This document shows, piece by piece, positions 8,318-17,292 of a DNA stretch of 64,000 nucleotides; position 1 is the first letter of the stretch, and every line of letters begins with the position of its first letter. A program made the position numbers and the translations under genes. This DNA comes from Sphingomonas mollis. GTDB taxonomy: Bacteria > Pseudomonadota > Alphaproteobacteria > Sphingomonadales > Sphingomonadaceae. The notes beneath the pieces were generated by a model that saw only the letters and a program-made list of their open reading frames with translations, was not told where the DNA came from and searched no databases. The stretch lies in assembly GCF_016427505.1 (NCBI RefSeq), contig NZ_JAELXS010000002.1:429737-493736 (forward strand), written 5' to 3'.

Positions 8318-9724
8318 ATGTTCCTGCGTCCCCTGTTCGCCGTCATCGCGCTGGCGACCCCCGCTCCCCTGCTTGCCCAGGTCCTGACCGCGACCGAAAC
8401 CGCGCGGATCGATAAGGTGGTCTCCGCCGCGCTGGCCGATACCGGCGTGCCATCGGCGTCGATCGCGGTCGTGCGCGGCGGCCGCGTCGTGCTGGCCAGG
8501 GCTTACGGAAAACAGGCGGAGGGCCGCACCGTCGCCGACCCCCACCAGCCCTATCAGATCGCATCGATTTCGAAACAGTTCACGGCGGCGGCGCTGTTGC
8601 TGCTGGAGGACGATGGCAAACTGCGCCTCGACGACCCGATCGGCCACTACGTCCCCGGCATCACCGATGGCGATCGCATCACGATCCGCCAGTTGCTCAG
8701 CCACACCGCCGGCCTGCAGGATTACTGGCCGCAGGATTACAGCTTCCGGGCGATGGCTAGCCCGGTGACGCCGCAGCAGATCCTCGACCGCTGGGCGCGC
8801 AAGCCGCTCGATTTCGCACCCGGTACGCAGTGGCAATATTCGAACACCGGCTATGTCGTCGCCGGCCTGATCGTCGAGAAAGTCGCGGGGATGCCGCTGC
8901 TCGAATTCCTGCAGGCCCGTGTCTTCCGCCCGCTCGGCATCCGCGCGGTCGATCAGGACAAGGCGGTCGGCGCCGGGTTCCCGCAAGGCTACAAGCGGTT
9001 CGCGCTCGGCCCCGTCCGCGTGGAAACCCCGGCGGCGTCGGGCTGGCTCTACGCCGCCGGCGAACTGTCGATGTCGGCGGAGGATCTCGCCCGATGGGAT
9101 ATCGCCCGGCTGAACCGCACGCTGCTGCCCGCCGACGACTGGGTCGCTCAGGAAACGCCGGTGACGCTCACCGATGGTCGCTCGACCTCCTACGGTCTGG
9201 GCGTCATCGCCCGCGACCGCGGCGGCCGTCGCGTGATCGAGCATGGCGGCGAGGCGGTGGGCTTCCTGTCGCAGAACATCGTCTATCCCGATGACAAGGC
9301 CGCGGTCGTCGTGCTGACCAACGCCTGGTTCGCCGATGCGCAGAGCCGAATCGCCGCCGGCATCGCCGACATCGTCCTGCCGCCACCACCCGCATCCGCC
9401 GATGCCACCGAAGACGCCGCCGCCCTGACCCGTGCGCGCATCGTGTTCGATCAATTACGCGCGAACCGACTGGATCGGACACTGCTGACCGACAACGCCA
9501 ACTACTATTTCACGCCCGTCGCGCTCGCCGACTACGCGCGCAGCCTCGGTTCGCTCGGCGAGCCCGGCGCGTTCGTTGCGGAGGGTGGCGGCCGGCTGCG
9601 CGGTGGTTTCGTCGGCCGCGCCTATCGCGTGACGATCGGCGGGCGCACGCTCTCCCTCTCGACCTTCGCGGAGCCGGACGGCCGGCATCGTTTCGAACAA
9701 TTTCTCGTGAGTCCCGCCCAATGA
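8318..9724 (+). CDS. Exported serine hydrolase, beta-lactamase/S12 family
   Basis: This 468-residue protein belongs to the class C beta-lactamase/D-alanyl-D-alanine carboxypeptidase (S12) superfamily. It has a signal peptide ending at PLLAQ (near residue 22), the nucleophile motif SISKQF (SxxK), the tyrosine motif YSNTGY (YxN) and EHGGEAVGF in the place of the third motif (HxG instead of KTG). HxG is common in the esterase/peptidase branch, so lactamase activity should not be assumed. The ATG at 8318 was chosen because the signal peptide begins there. Its TGA overlaps the ATG of the next gene (ATGA), so the two are probably co-translated. Confidence 0.85.
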   Translation: MFLRPLFAVIALATPAPLLAQVLTATETARIDKVVSAALADTGVPSASIAVVRGGRVVLARAYGKQAEGRTVADPHQPYQIASISKQFTAAALLLLEDDGKLRLDDPIGHYVPGITDGDRITIRQLLSHTAGLQDYWPQDYSFRAMASPVTPQQILDRWARKPLDFAPGTQWQYSNTGYVVAGLIVEKVAGMPLLEFLQARVFRPLGIRAVDQDKAVGAGFPQGYKRFALGPVRVETPAASGWLYAAGELSMSAEDLARWDIARLNRTLLPADDWVAQETPVTLTDGRSTSYGLGVIARDRGGRRVIEHGGEAVGFLSQNIVYPDDKAAVVVLTNAWFADAQSRIAAGIADIVLPPPPASADATEDAAALTRARIVFDQLRANRLDRTLLTDNANYYFTPVALADYARSLGSLGEPGAFVAEGGGRLRGGFVGRAYRVTIGGRTLSLSTFAEPDGRHRFEQFLVSPAQ

Positions 9725-11091
9725 ACCGCTTCGACACCCTGCTCCTGCCCGACCGGGGCCAGTCCGCCCATCCGATCGAGGTGATCGCCCCGGCCGCGCA
9801 CGACACCTGGCTCGCCACCCAGTCGTCCCGCGTCCGCGCGACGCTGGCGGCGCAGCGGTTCAGGGGCAAGGCGGGCAGCCATGCGATCGTACCCGACGAA
9901 GGCGACGGCTGGCACGTCGTCGCCGCGATCGACAACGACACGCCATGGGCCCTGGCGAAGCTGGCCGAGCAACTGCCCGGCGGCACGTACCGGGTCGACG
10001 GGCATGAGGGCGGCGAACTAGGCTGGCTGCTCGGCCAGTACAGTTTCGATCGATATCGCAAGCCCGACCGCACCGATCCCCGCATCCTGCTGACCCGCGA
10101 TGCCGCATCGCTGGCGGAAACGCTGCGACTGGCCGAGGCGACGGCATGGGTCCGCGATCTCGTCAACACCGGGGCTGGCGATCTCGGCCCCGCCGAGCTG
10201 GAGGCCTCCGCCGAGGCGCTGGCCCGCCGTCACGGCGCGACCGTTACGGTGCGGCGCGGCGACGAGCTGGAACAGGGTTATCCGCTGATCCATGCGGTCG
10301 GCCGGGCGGCATCGCGCGACCGGGCGCCGCGGCTGATCGAACTCACCTGGGGCACCCCCGGCGCACCGCGCGTCGCGCTGGTCGGCAAGGGCGTGTGCTT
10401 CGATACCGGCGGCCTCGACATCAAGCCGTCGTCCGGCATGCGGTTGATGAAGAAGGACATGGGCGGCGCGGCACATGCGCTGGCGCTGGCCGATCTGGTG
10501 ATGGCGGCGCGATTGCCGATCCGGCTCCATCTGCTGATCCCGGCGGTGGAGAACGCCATTGCGGGCGATGCCTTCCGCCCCGGCGACGTGCTGCGCAGCC
10601 GCAAGGGGCTGACGGTCGAGAACACCAACACCGATGCGGAGGGTCGCCTGATCCTGGCCGACGCCCTGACCCGCGCGGCCGAGGAAAAGCCCGAACTGAT
10701 CCTCGATTACGCCACGCTGACCGGCGCGGCACGCGTGGCACTCGGTCCCGATCTGCCGCCGCTGTTCACCGACGACGACGCCCTCGCCACCGACCTGCTC
10801 GCCGCCGGCACCGCCGCCGCCGACCCGCTGTGGCGATTGCCGCTGTGGGACGCGTATGACGAGATGTTGAAATCCGACATCGCCGACATGGTCAACGCCC
10901 CCGATGGCGGCTTTGCCGGCGCGATCACCGCCGCGCTGTTCCTGCGCCGGTTCGTGCCGAAGGATATCGCCTGGGCGCACATGGACGTCTTCGCCTGGCG
11001 GCCGACCGCGAAGCCGGGCCGGCCGAAGGGCGGAGACGCCTATGCCCTGCGCACGTCTTTCGCCGTGCTCAAGCGCCGCTATGCTGGTTGA
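9721..11091 (+). CDS. Leucyl aminopeptidase family (M17) protein
   Basis: M17 enzymes are cytosolic di-metal aminopeptidases. The 456-residue product has the metal and catalytic blocks VGKGVCFDTGGLDIKPS, MKKDMGGAA and the family signature NTDAEGRLILADAL, and ends with a normal C-terminal barrel. The N-terminal 150 residues are diverged from E. coli PepA, as in the PepB/alphaproteobacterial branch, so I give no symbol. The start overlaps the serine hydrolase stop by 4 bases; the pair may act in succession on peptides. Downstream lies a repeat element, not a gene. Confidence 0.9.
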   Translation: MNRFDTLLLPDRGQSAHPIEVIAPAAHDTWLATQSSRVRATLAAQRFRGKAGSHAIVPDEGDGWHVVAAIDNDTPWALAKLAEQLPGGTYRVDGHEGGELGWLLGQYSFDRYRKPDRTDPRILLTRDAASLAETLRLAEATAWVRDLVNTGAGDLGPAELEASAEALARRHGATVTVRRGDELEQGYPLIHAVGRAASRDRAPRLIELTWGTPGAPRVALVGKGVCFDTGGLDIKPSSGMRLMKKDMGGAAHALALADLVMAARLPIRLHLLIPAVENAIAGDAFRPGDVLRSRKGLTVENTNTDAEGRLILADALTRAAEEKPELILDYATLTGAARVALGPDLPPLFTDDDALATDLLAAGTAAADPLWRLPLWDAYDEMLKSDIADMVNAPDGGFAGAITAALFLRRFVPKDIAWAHMDVFAWRPTAKPGRPKGGDAYALRTSFAVLKRRYAG

Positions 11092-11101
11092 TCTGATCTC
11101 C

Positions 11102-11278
11102 TCCGTTCGTCCCGAGTAGGGGCTGAGCGAAGTCGAAGCCTGTCCTGAGCGCCTGCCTTAGCAGGCAGTCGAAGGGACCCATATCGAGGGACAGGTTGTC
11201 GCGCGAAGCGGTGCCTCGATACAAACCCTCGATACGCCCCTGCGGAGCTACTCGGTCTCTACTCGGCACGAACGGATG
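11102..11278. repeat. Repeat element of about 177 bp with 18-bp terminal inverted repeats
   Basis: The left end TCCGTTCGTCCCGAGTAG (11102-11119) and the right end CTACTCGGCACGAACGGA (11261-11278) are inverted copies with one mismatch. Inside are TGTCCTGAGC, a GCCTGC-CTTA-GCAGGC hairpin and GTCGAAGGG, parts of a palindromic repeat that I recognise from many sphingomonad genomes. There is no transposase or open frame. It fills the gap between the M17 peptidase and the convergent lipoprotein gene and may also stop transcription from both sides. Confidence 0.75.
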
Positions 11279-11286
11279 TGCTTGAA

Positions 11287-11769
11287 TTACGCAGGCGCGA
11301 GCGGCGTGCCCGATCGCTGGCAGATATAGGTCGCCAGCTCCTCGCGCAGCGGCAGGCCGGCGATCGGCCGCAGCGGCCCCTCGGCGGAATTGCCGACCTC
11401 GACGCTGACCCGCGACGGGCCAACCGCGAGCACGTGGAACAGCCGTTTGGCGCAATCCACCTCGGTCCGCGCATAGGCGATCCTGTTGCCGCGCTCCTCG
11501 CGCAGCATCGCGATCGTGTTGCCGCCGATCGCCCGCCGCTCCCGCAACAGGAAATGCTTCGACCGTGTGTCCGACGGGGTCGGGATCAGCGTACCCTTCA
11601 GGCGGAACTCGCGCTCGCCAGCCTCCGTCGCCACTTCGCTTTCGGTCAGGTTGCGCAGCGACACCGAATGATTTTCGGCCGCCCCCTCGTCCGTCGCGCC
11701 ACCCGAACAGGCCGCGACCATCAGGGCGGCGGCCACACCGGCCGCCGCCATCATCTTGTTCACCGTCAT
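11287..11769 (-). CDS. Putative lipoprotein of unknown function
   Basis: The 160-residue product starts with a lipoprotein signal (MTVNKMMAAAGVAAALMVAAC), the lipobox-like VAAC placing the lipidated cysteine at residue 21. The mature part has no domain I can name; it contains a single further pair of cysteines (EVDCAKRLF and YICQRSG). It is expected at the inner face of the outer membrane or the periplasmic face of the inner membrane. It lies 69 bases downstream of tpiA on the same strand and could share its transcript. Several methionines near the start (residues 1, 6, 7) leave the exact start open. Confidence 0.6.
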   Translation of the reverse strand: MTVNKMMAAAGVAAALMVAACSGGATDEGAAENHSVSLRNLTESEVATEAGEREFRLKGTLIPTPSDTRSKHFLLRERRAIGGNTIAMLREERGNRIAYARTEVDCAKRLFHVLAVGPSRVSVEVGNSAEGPLRPIAGLPLREELATYICQRSGTPLAPA

Positions 11770-11838
11770 TCTTCACTCCCGGAAAGAATATCTCGGGCAA
11801 ACGTAGCCGCTGGCGGTTCGATCCGCCAGCGCCCCGGA

Positions 11839-12582
11839 TCAAAGCCGCGCCGCCGCCTCGATCACCGGCACGAACTTCGCCGCGGTCAGGCTCGCGCCGC
11901 CGACCAGCGCGCCGTCGACATTCTCGGTCGACAGGATCGCCGCCGCATTCTCGCCCACCACCGAACCGCCATACAGGATGCGGACATCCGCCGCGCAGTC
12001 GCCGATCATCATCCTGAGCTTTTCGCGCGCGATCGCGTGGATCGCGGCGATCTCGTCCAGCGTCGGGGTGCGGCCCGTACCGATCGCCCAGCGCGGTTCG
12101 TACGCGAGCGTCAGCCAGTCGGCCGTCGCATTCTCCGGCACCGATTTCTCGATCTGCGCCTGCACGATCCGCTCGGCCCGCCCGGCATTGCGCTCCGCCT
12201 CGGTCTCGCCGCAGCACAGGATCACCGACAGGCCGTTCCGCCGCGCCGCCGCCGCCTTGGCCCAGGCGTCATGGCTGTTCTCGCCCTGATCCGCCCGGCG
12301 TTCGGAATGGCCGGCGATCGTGAAGACCGCGCCCGCCTCCCTGACCATGCCCGCCGAAACGCAGCCGGTATGCGCGCCCGCATCCTCGTCATGCACATCC
12401 TCCGCACCGATCGCGAGGCCCGGCACGCGCAGCGCCGCCGGGTGGATCAGCGTAAACGGCACCGCGATCGACACGTCGATATTCGGGGCCGCCGCCGCCG
12501 CCGCCGCGATCCCGTCCAGTTCCGCCAGCGTCGCGAGCGACCCGTTCATCTTCCAGTTGCCCGACACCAGCTTGCGCCGCAT
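11839..12582 (-). CDS. tpiA: Triosephosphate isomerase
   Basis: TpiA interconverts dihydroxyacetone phosphate and glyceraldehyde 3-phosphate. The product opens MRRKLVSGNWKMNG with catalytic Lys11, has the electrophile histidine block AGHSERR and the catalytic glutamate block LAYEPRWAIGTG, and ends with the phosphate-binding YGGSV and GALVGGASL loops. At 247 residues it is the family length. The ATG at 12582 was preferred over the one 6 bases upstream because GGGAG lies 7 bases before it. It diverges from the PpiD-like gene with about 110 bases between. The other glycolytic genes of the window are 45 kb away. Confidence 0.97.
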   Translation of the reverse strand: MRRKLVSGNWKMNGSLATLAELDGIAAAAAAAPNIDVSIAVPFTLIHPAALRVPGLAIGAEDVHDEDAGAHTGCVSAGMVREAGAVFTIAGHSERRADQGENSHDAWAKAAAARRNGLSVILCCGETEAERNAGRAERIVQAQIEKSVPENATADWLTLAYEPRWAIGTGRTPTLDEIAAIHAIAREKLRMMIGDCAADVRILYGGSVVGENAAAILSTENVDGALVGGASLTAAKFVPVIEAAARL

Positions 12583-12691
12583 TCCCATACTCCCATGATG
12601 TGACCCGACCCTAGCGACAAGCCGGTCGCGCTTGAAGCCCGCTCGCCCGCGCCCTAAGGCGGCGTCCAAGAAATCTCGCGAACGGTCCTTC

Positions 12692-14647
12692 ATGCTCAGC
12701 TTTTTCCGCCGCATCATCCATTCGAAGGTCGGCTATGTCGTCACCTTCATCGTGCTGGGCGTCATCGCCCTCGCCTTTGCGGCGGGGGATATCTCAAACC
12801 TCGCCGGCGGCTCGACCGGCGGTCTGGGCGGCAACGACGTCGCCACCGTCGGCAAGCAGGAAATCACGATGGCCGACCTGCGCCAGCGTGCCAATGACGA
12901 GGTCGCCGCCGCCCGCCAGCGCAATCCGCAGGCGGACATCGCCGGCTATCTCGCCGCCGGCCAGCTCGATGCCTCGCTCGACCGGATGATTTCAAGCTAC
13001 GCGCTCGCCGACTTCGGCCGCCAGCAGGGCATGATCGTGTCGAAGCGCGCGGTCGATGGCCAGATCGCCAGCATCCCCGGCCTGCAGGGACCGACCGGCA
13101 AGTTTGACGAAAACATCTATCGCCGCATCCTGATCGAACGAAAGCTGACCGACGCCGGCATCCGCCGCGACATCGCCCGCGACATCGTCGTGCAGCAACT
13201 GGTCGCGCCGACGCAGGGCGCGACGCAGGTGCCGGCCCAGATCGTCGCCCCCTATGCCTCGCTGATGCTGGAACGCCGTGCGGGCGAGGTTGCGTTCGTG
13301 CCGATGCAGGCGGCGGCGTCCGGTGCCGCCCCGACGCCGGCCGAGCTTCAGACCTTCTACGCCCGCAACCTTCAGCGGTATCGCGTGCCGGAACGCCGCA
13401 CGATCCGCTACGCCCTCGTCACCCCCGATCAGGTCCGCGCCAGCGCCGTCGCGACGCCAGCCGAAATCGCGCAGGCCTATCAGCAGAACCGAGCGAAATA
13501 TCAGCCGACCGAAAAGCGCACCATCGCGCAGGTCATCGTCGCCGACCGCGCCGGCGCAGAGGCGATCGCCGCCAAGGTGAAGGCCGGCACGCCGCTCGCC
13601 GCCGCCGCCCGCGCCGCCGGGCTGGAAGCATCGACGCAGACCGCAGTCGAAAAGGCCGCCTATGCCACCCAGACCGGCACCGCCGTCGCCGATGCGGTGT
13701 TCGCCGCGCCGGCCTCGTCGGTCGTCGGGCCGGTGCGCGGATCGCTGGGCTTCACCGTCGCGCGGATCGAATCGGTCCAGCAGGTGCCGGGGCGCACGCT
13801 GGCGCAGGTGCAGGACGAACTGGCGAAGGAAATCGGCGTCCGCAAATCCGCCGATGCGCTGGCGCAGCTTCATGACACGCTGGACACCGCGCTGACCGGT
13901 GGCTCGACCTTCGACGAGGCGGTGGCCGATGCGAAGATCAAGCCCGTCACCACACCGGCGTTGACCGCCAGCGCCACCGATCCGAACGATCCGCTGGCGA
14001 AACCCGATCCGGCCCTGATCCCGATCGTGCAGGCCGCCTTCACCGCTGAGGATGGCGATGCGCCCCAACTGGTCCAGACCGGTGCGGATGGCAGCTTCGC
14101 CGTCGTCGCCGTCGGCCAGATCACACCCGCCGCCCCGCGCCCGCTGGCCCAGGTCCGCGACGAGGTCGCCGCCGCGTTCGTCGCCGATCGCACCCGTCAG
14201 GCCGCCCGGCGCATCGCCGCCGGCATCCTCGCCAAGGCCAATCGCAACACGCCGCTGGCACAGGCGGTGCGCGAGGCCGGCACGTCGCTGCCGGCGCCCC
14301 GCCCGATCGCCGGCGCGCGCACCGACCTCGCCCGCCAACAGGCCGGCGGTCCCGATCCGGCGCTCGCGCTGATGTTCGGCATGGTGCAGGGCACGACGAA
14401 GATGGTCGAGGCACCGCAGGGCACCGGCTGGATCGTCGTGCGGCTGACCGGCATTCAGCGCGGCGACGCATCGAAGAACCCCGCCATCCTCGCCGCGACG
14501 CGCGGGCAGCTGGGTCAGATGATCGGCAGCGAATATGTCCAGCAATTCGCCCGCGCCGCTCGCAATCAGGTCGGCGTGAAGACCGATGCGACGGCGCTGA
14601 AGCGCCTGCGCGCCGAACTCGCCGGTCAGGGTGGTTCCGATAACTGA
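12692..14647 (+). CDS. PpiD-like membrane-anchored peptidyl-prolyl isomerase
   Basis: The 651-residue product has the PpiD layout: a short cytosolic start (MLSFFRRIIHSKVG), one transmembrane segment (about residues 14-36), a SurA-type N-terminal chaperone domain, a parvulin-like (PpiC) region around residues 230-370 and a long C-terminal domain. PpiD helps newly exported proteins fold at the periplasmic side of the Sec translocon. The parvulin domain looks degenerate, as in E. coli PpiD, so it may be mainly a chaperone. It is followed after 10 bases by trpE, so the two are probably co-transcribed. Confidence 0.88.
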   Translation: MLSFFRRIIHSKVGYVVTFIVLGVIALAFAAGDISNLAGGSTGGLGGNDVATVGKQEITMADLRQRANDEVAAARQRNPQADIAGYLAAGQLDASLDRMISSYALADFGRQQGMIVSKRAVDGQIASIPGLQGPTGKFDENIYRRILIERKLTDAGIRRDIARDIVVQQLVAPTQGATQVPAQIVAPYASLMLERRAGEVAFVPMQAAASGAAPTPAELQTFYARNLQRYRVPERRTIRYALVTPDQVRASAVATPAEIAQAYQQNRAKYQPTEKRTIAQVIVADRAGAEAIAAKVKAGTPLAAAARAAGLEASTQTAVEKAAYATQTGTAVADAVFAAPASSVVGPVRGSLGFTVARIESVQQVPGRTLAQVQDELAKEIGVRKSADALAQLHDTLDTALTGGSTFDEAVADAKIKPVTTPALTASATDPNDPLAKPDPALIPIVQAAFTAEDGDAPQLVQTGADGSFAVVAVGQITPAAPRPLAQVRDEVAAAFVADRTRQAARRIAAGILAKANRNTPLAQAVREAGTSLPAPRPIAGARTDLARQQAGGPDPALALMFGMVQGTTKMVEAPQGTGWIVVRLTGIQRGDASKNPAILAATRGQLGQMIGSEYVQQFARAARNQVGVKTDATALKRLRAELAGQGGSDN

Positions 14648-14657
14648 TCCGCGCGCG

Positions 14658-16163
14658 ATGACCGCCCCCAGCACCGACTCTCGGGCCGCCCTCGCCGCCG
14701 GCAAGCCGGCGCTGATCTGGCGGCGGCAGGTCGCCGACACGGAAACGCCGGTCGCGGCGGCGCTGCGGCTGATGGAGCCGGGTCGCGGCGACTTCCTGCT
14801 CGAATCGGTCGAGGGTGGCGCGATCCGCGGGCGTCACAGCCTGCTCGGCCTCGCTCCCGATCTCGTGTTCCGGGCGCACGGTAACGACGCCGCGATCAAC
14901 CGCCGCTGGACGACCGATCGCGATGCGTTCGAACCGTGCGGCCAGCCGACGCTCGATGCCCTCCGCGCGCTCGTTGCCGATTGCCGCGCCGATGTGCCGC
15001 CCGAACTGCCCCGCGCGCTCGCCTGTCTCGTCGGCTATTTCGGGTACGAGACGGTGGGATTGGTCGAACGGCTGGAACAGCCCGCCGCCGATCCGCTGGG
15101 CCTGCCCGACATGATGTTCGTGCGGCCGACCGTGTTGCTGGTGTTCGATCGCCTCGCCGACGCACTGTATCTGGTCGCGCCCGCCTGGCCCGATCCGTCA
15201 CGCGATCCCGCCGCGATCGTGACGCAGGCGGAGGAGCGGCTGGATGCGGTCGCGGCGCGTCTGGCCGACGCCGCCTTGCCGGCGCCCATCCGCGCGGTGC
15301 TGGACGAGCCGGCCTATACACCGGCGATGGCCCCCGCCCGCTACGGCGAGATGGTCGCCGCCGCGAAGGAATATATCGCGGCGGGCGACATCTTTCAGGT
15401 CGTGCTGGCCCAGCGTTTCACCGCGCCGTTCACGCTGCCGCCGTTCGAACTGTATCGCTCGCTGCGCCGGATCAATCCGTCGCCGTTCCTCTATCACCTC
15501 GATCTGCCGGGCTTCGCGCTGATCGGGTCCAGCCCCGAAATCCTCGTCCGCGTCCGCGATGGCGAGATTACCGTCCGCCCGATCGCCGGCACCCGCCCGC
15601 GCGGCAAGACCGCCAGCGAGGACGAGGCGAACCGCACGAGCCTGCTCGCCGATCCCAAGGAGCGTGCCGAGCATCTGATGCTGCTCGACCTCGGTCGCAA
15701 CGATGCCGGGCGAGCGGCCGCGCCGGGCAGCGTCCGCGTGACCGACAGCTACACGGTCGAGATGTACAGCCACGTCATGCACATCGTCTCGAACGTCACC
15801 GCCCGGCTGTCACCCGACAAGGACGCGCTGGACGCGATGTTCGCCGGCTTCCCCGCCGGCACCGTCAGCGGCGCGCCCAAGGTCCGCGCCTGCCAGATCA
15901 TCGCCGAACTCGAACCCGAACGGCGCGGCGCCTATGCCGGCGGCGTCGGCTATTTCTCGCCGGACGGATCGCTCGATTCGTGCATCGTCCTGCGCACGGC
16001 GGTCGTGAAGAACGGCATGATCCATGTTCAGGCCGGCGCGGGCATCGTCGCCGATTCGCAAGCTGAATACGAACAGCGCGAATGTGAGGCCAAGGCCGGC
16101 GCCATCCTCGCCGCCGCACGCGAAGCGGTCGCCCGAGCCGGCGCGGCCGGCTTCGGGCAATAA
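14658..16163 (+). CDS. trpE: Anthranilate synthase component I
   Basis: TrpE converts chorismate and ammonia to anthranilate, the first committed step of tryptophan synthesis, with TrpG supplying ammonia from glutamine. The 501-residue product has the N-terminal regulatory region (LLESVEGG, as in the tryptophan-binding LLES element). It also has the chorismate-utilising domain blocks NPSPFLYHLDLPGF, PIAGTRPRGKT, ERAEHLMLLDLGRND and AGTVSGAPKVRACQII. The ATG at 14658 was chosen over an upstream in-frame start that overlaps the ppiD end. A small convergent gene separates it from trpG, so the trp genes here form two transcripts or one interrupted one. Confidence 0.97.
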   Translation: MTAPSTDSRAALAAGKPALIWRRQVADTETPVAAALRLMEPGRGDFLLESVEGGAIRGRHSLLGLAPDLVFRAHGNDAAINRRWTTDRDAFEPCGQPTLDALRALVADCRADVPPELPRALACLVGYFGYETVGLVERLEQPAADPLGLPDMMFVRPTVLLVFDRLADALYLVAPAWPDPSRDPAAIVTQAEERLDAVAARLADAALPAPIRAVLDEPAYTPAMAPARYGEMVAAAKEYIAAGDIFQVVLAQRFTAPFTLPPFELYRSLRRINPSPFLYHLDLPGFALIGSSPEILVRVRDGEITVRPIAGTRPRGKTASEDEANRTSLLADPKERAEHLMLLDLGRNDAGRAAAPGSVRVTDSYTVEMYSHVMHIVSNVTARLSPDKDALDAMFAGFPAGTVSGAPKVRACQIIAELEPERRGAYAGGVGYFSPDGSLDSCIVLRTAVVKNGMIHVQAGAGIVADSQAEYEQRECEAKAGAILAAAREAVARAGAAGFGQ

Positions 16164-16176
16164 CCCGGCTTCCGAA

Positions 16177-16593
16177 TCAGGGAATCGACGAGTCCGCCTG
16201 ACGCTGCGCCCGCTTCTCCGCCGCCCACTGCTTCGCCGCCAGCACCGAACAACCGGTCTGCCCGCCATTGCCGACCGGCGAGCAGGTATTGGGGATACCG
16301 CCCGCCACGCGGTTGGTCTGGTCGATATCGGCGACGCGGTTGACCCAGCTCTGGTTCTGCATCGGGATCGGCCCGCTGTCGCGCAGGCTTTTGGGGATGC
16401 GATAAGGGTCTTCCGCCGGCGAACACACGACGATCTCGTCGCCCGCACCCTTGGGGCATTGCTGACCGGCGGTCAGTTGCACGCTGCGGATGCGCTGCGG
16501 CGGGGTCGAGCTTTCGGCGGCCGGCACGGCGGTCTGCGCCACGGCCAGTGCCGGTGAGGCGAGCAAGGTGACGACAAGGGCGAGACGGATCAT
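16177..16593 (-). CDS. Small exported protein of unknown function between trpE and trpG
   Basis: The 138-residue product begins with a signal peptide ([20 protein letters not shown]). The mature part carries four cysteines ([30 protein letters not shown]) and the segment [16 protein letters not shown], typical of a group of sphingomonad periplasmic proteins whose function I do not know. AAGGAG precedes the ATG at 16593 by 9 bases, which decided the start. It is transcribed against trpE and its 5' region (about 115 bases) is shared with trpG, so the two promoters diverge there. Confidence 0.65.
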   Translation of the reverse strand: MIRLALVVTLLASPALAVAQTAVPAAESSTPPQRIRSVQLTAGQQCPKGAGDEIVVCSPAEDPYRIPKSLRDSGPIPMQNQSWVNRVADIDQTNRVAGGIPNTCSPVGNGGQTGCSVLAAKQWAAEKRAQRQADSSIP

Positions 16594-16707
16594 GGCAACG
16601 GGCTCCTTAAGCTCCACCAACGTGCAAAGCCCCATCAGGCTCCACTGGTCGACCGCCATTTCACGCGTCCGGGTTGCGGGAATGTTTCAGGCGGCTATGG
16701 GCAGGCG

Positions 16708-17292
16708 ATGATCCTCGTCGTCGACAATTACGACAGCTTTACGTGGAACCTCGTCCACTATCTCCAGCAACTGGGGGCGGTGGTGGAGGTGGTGCGCAAC
16801 GACGCCATTTCCGCGGGGCAGGCGCTGTCGTCGGGGGCGGAGGCGTTCCTGATCTCCCCCGGCCCCTGCACCCCGACCGAAGCCGGCGTCAGCCTCGATC
16901 TGGTCGAGGCGTGCGCGGCGGCGGGGCGACCGCTGCTCGGTGTGTGTCTGGGCCATCAGGCGATCGGCCAGCATTTCGGCGGCAAGGTGGAACGCGGCGG
17001 CCTGATGCACGGGAAGACCTCGCCCGTCCTGCACGACGGCACCGGCCTGTTCGCCGACCTGCCCTCGCCCTTCATCGCGACCCGATATCACTCGCTGATC
17101 GTCAACGACATTCCGGACACGCTGCTGGTCAACGCCCGCGCGGAGGATGGCACCGTCATGGGTTTCCGCCACGCCACGCTGCCGATCCACGGTGTCCAGT
17201 TCCATCCCGAAAGCATCGCCACCGAACACGGCCACGCCATGCTCGCCAATTTCATGCGCGCGGCCGGCATGACGGTGAAGGAACTGGCGTGA
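16708..17292 (+). CDS. trpG: Anthranilate synthase component II (glutamine amidotransferase)
   Basis: TrpG is the class I glutamine amidotransferase that feeds ammonia to TrpE. The 194-residue product has the oxyanion region ISPGPCTP, the nucleophile Cys80 in [10 protein letters not shown] and the His/Glu pair in [15 protein letters not shown] near residues 168-176, so the triad is complete. There is no pabA-specific evidence, but in genomes of this kind the same subunit may also serve aminodeoxychorismate synthase. It starts the trpG-trpD-trpC run: its TGA overlaps the GTG start of trpD. Confidence 0.96.
   Translation: MILVVDNYDSFTWNLVHYLQQLGAVVEVVRNDAISAGQALSSGAEAFLISPGPCTPTEAGVSLDLVEACAAAGRPLLGVCLGHQAIGQHFGGKVERGGLMHGKTSPVLHDGTGLFADLPSPFIATRYHSLIVNDIPDTLLVNARAEDGTVMGFRHATLPIHGVQFHPESIATEHGHAMLANFMRAAGMTVKELA

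Noticed and set aside
8033..9454. A 473-residue minus-strand frame that contains the 48-residue membrane protein at its end
   Set aside because: Only the last 48 codons look like protein, with their own AAGGAG and ATG; the rest is antisense to the serine hydrolase.
12992..14740. A 582-residue open frame opposite the ppiD-like gene
   Set aside because: It is a shadow of the real frame; it has no ribosome site or recognisable domain and would run into trpE.
16594..16707. A tryptophan leader peptide and attenuator before trpG
   Set aside because: I found no short frame with tandem Trp codons followed by alternative hairpins in this region.
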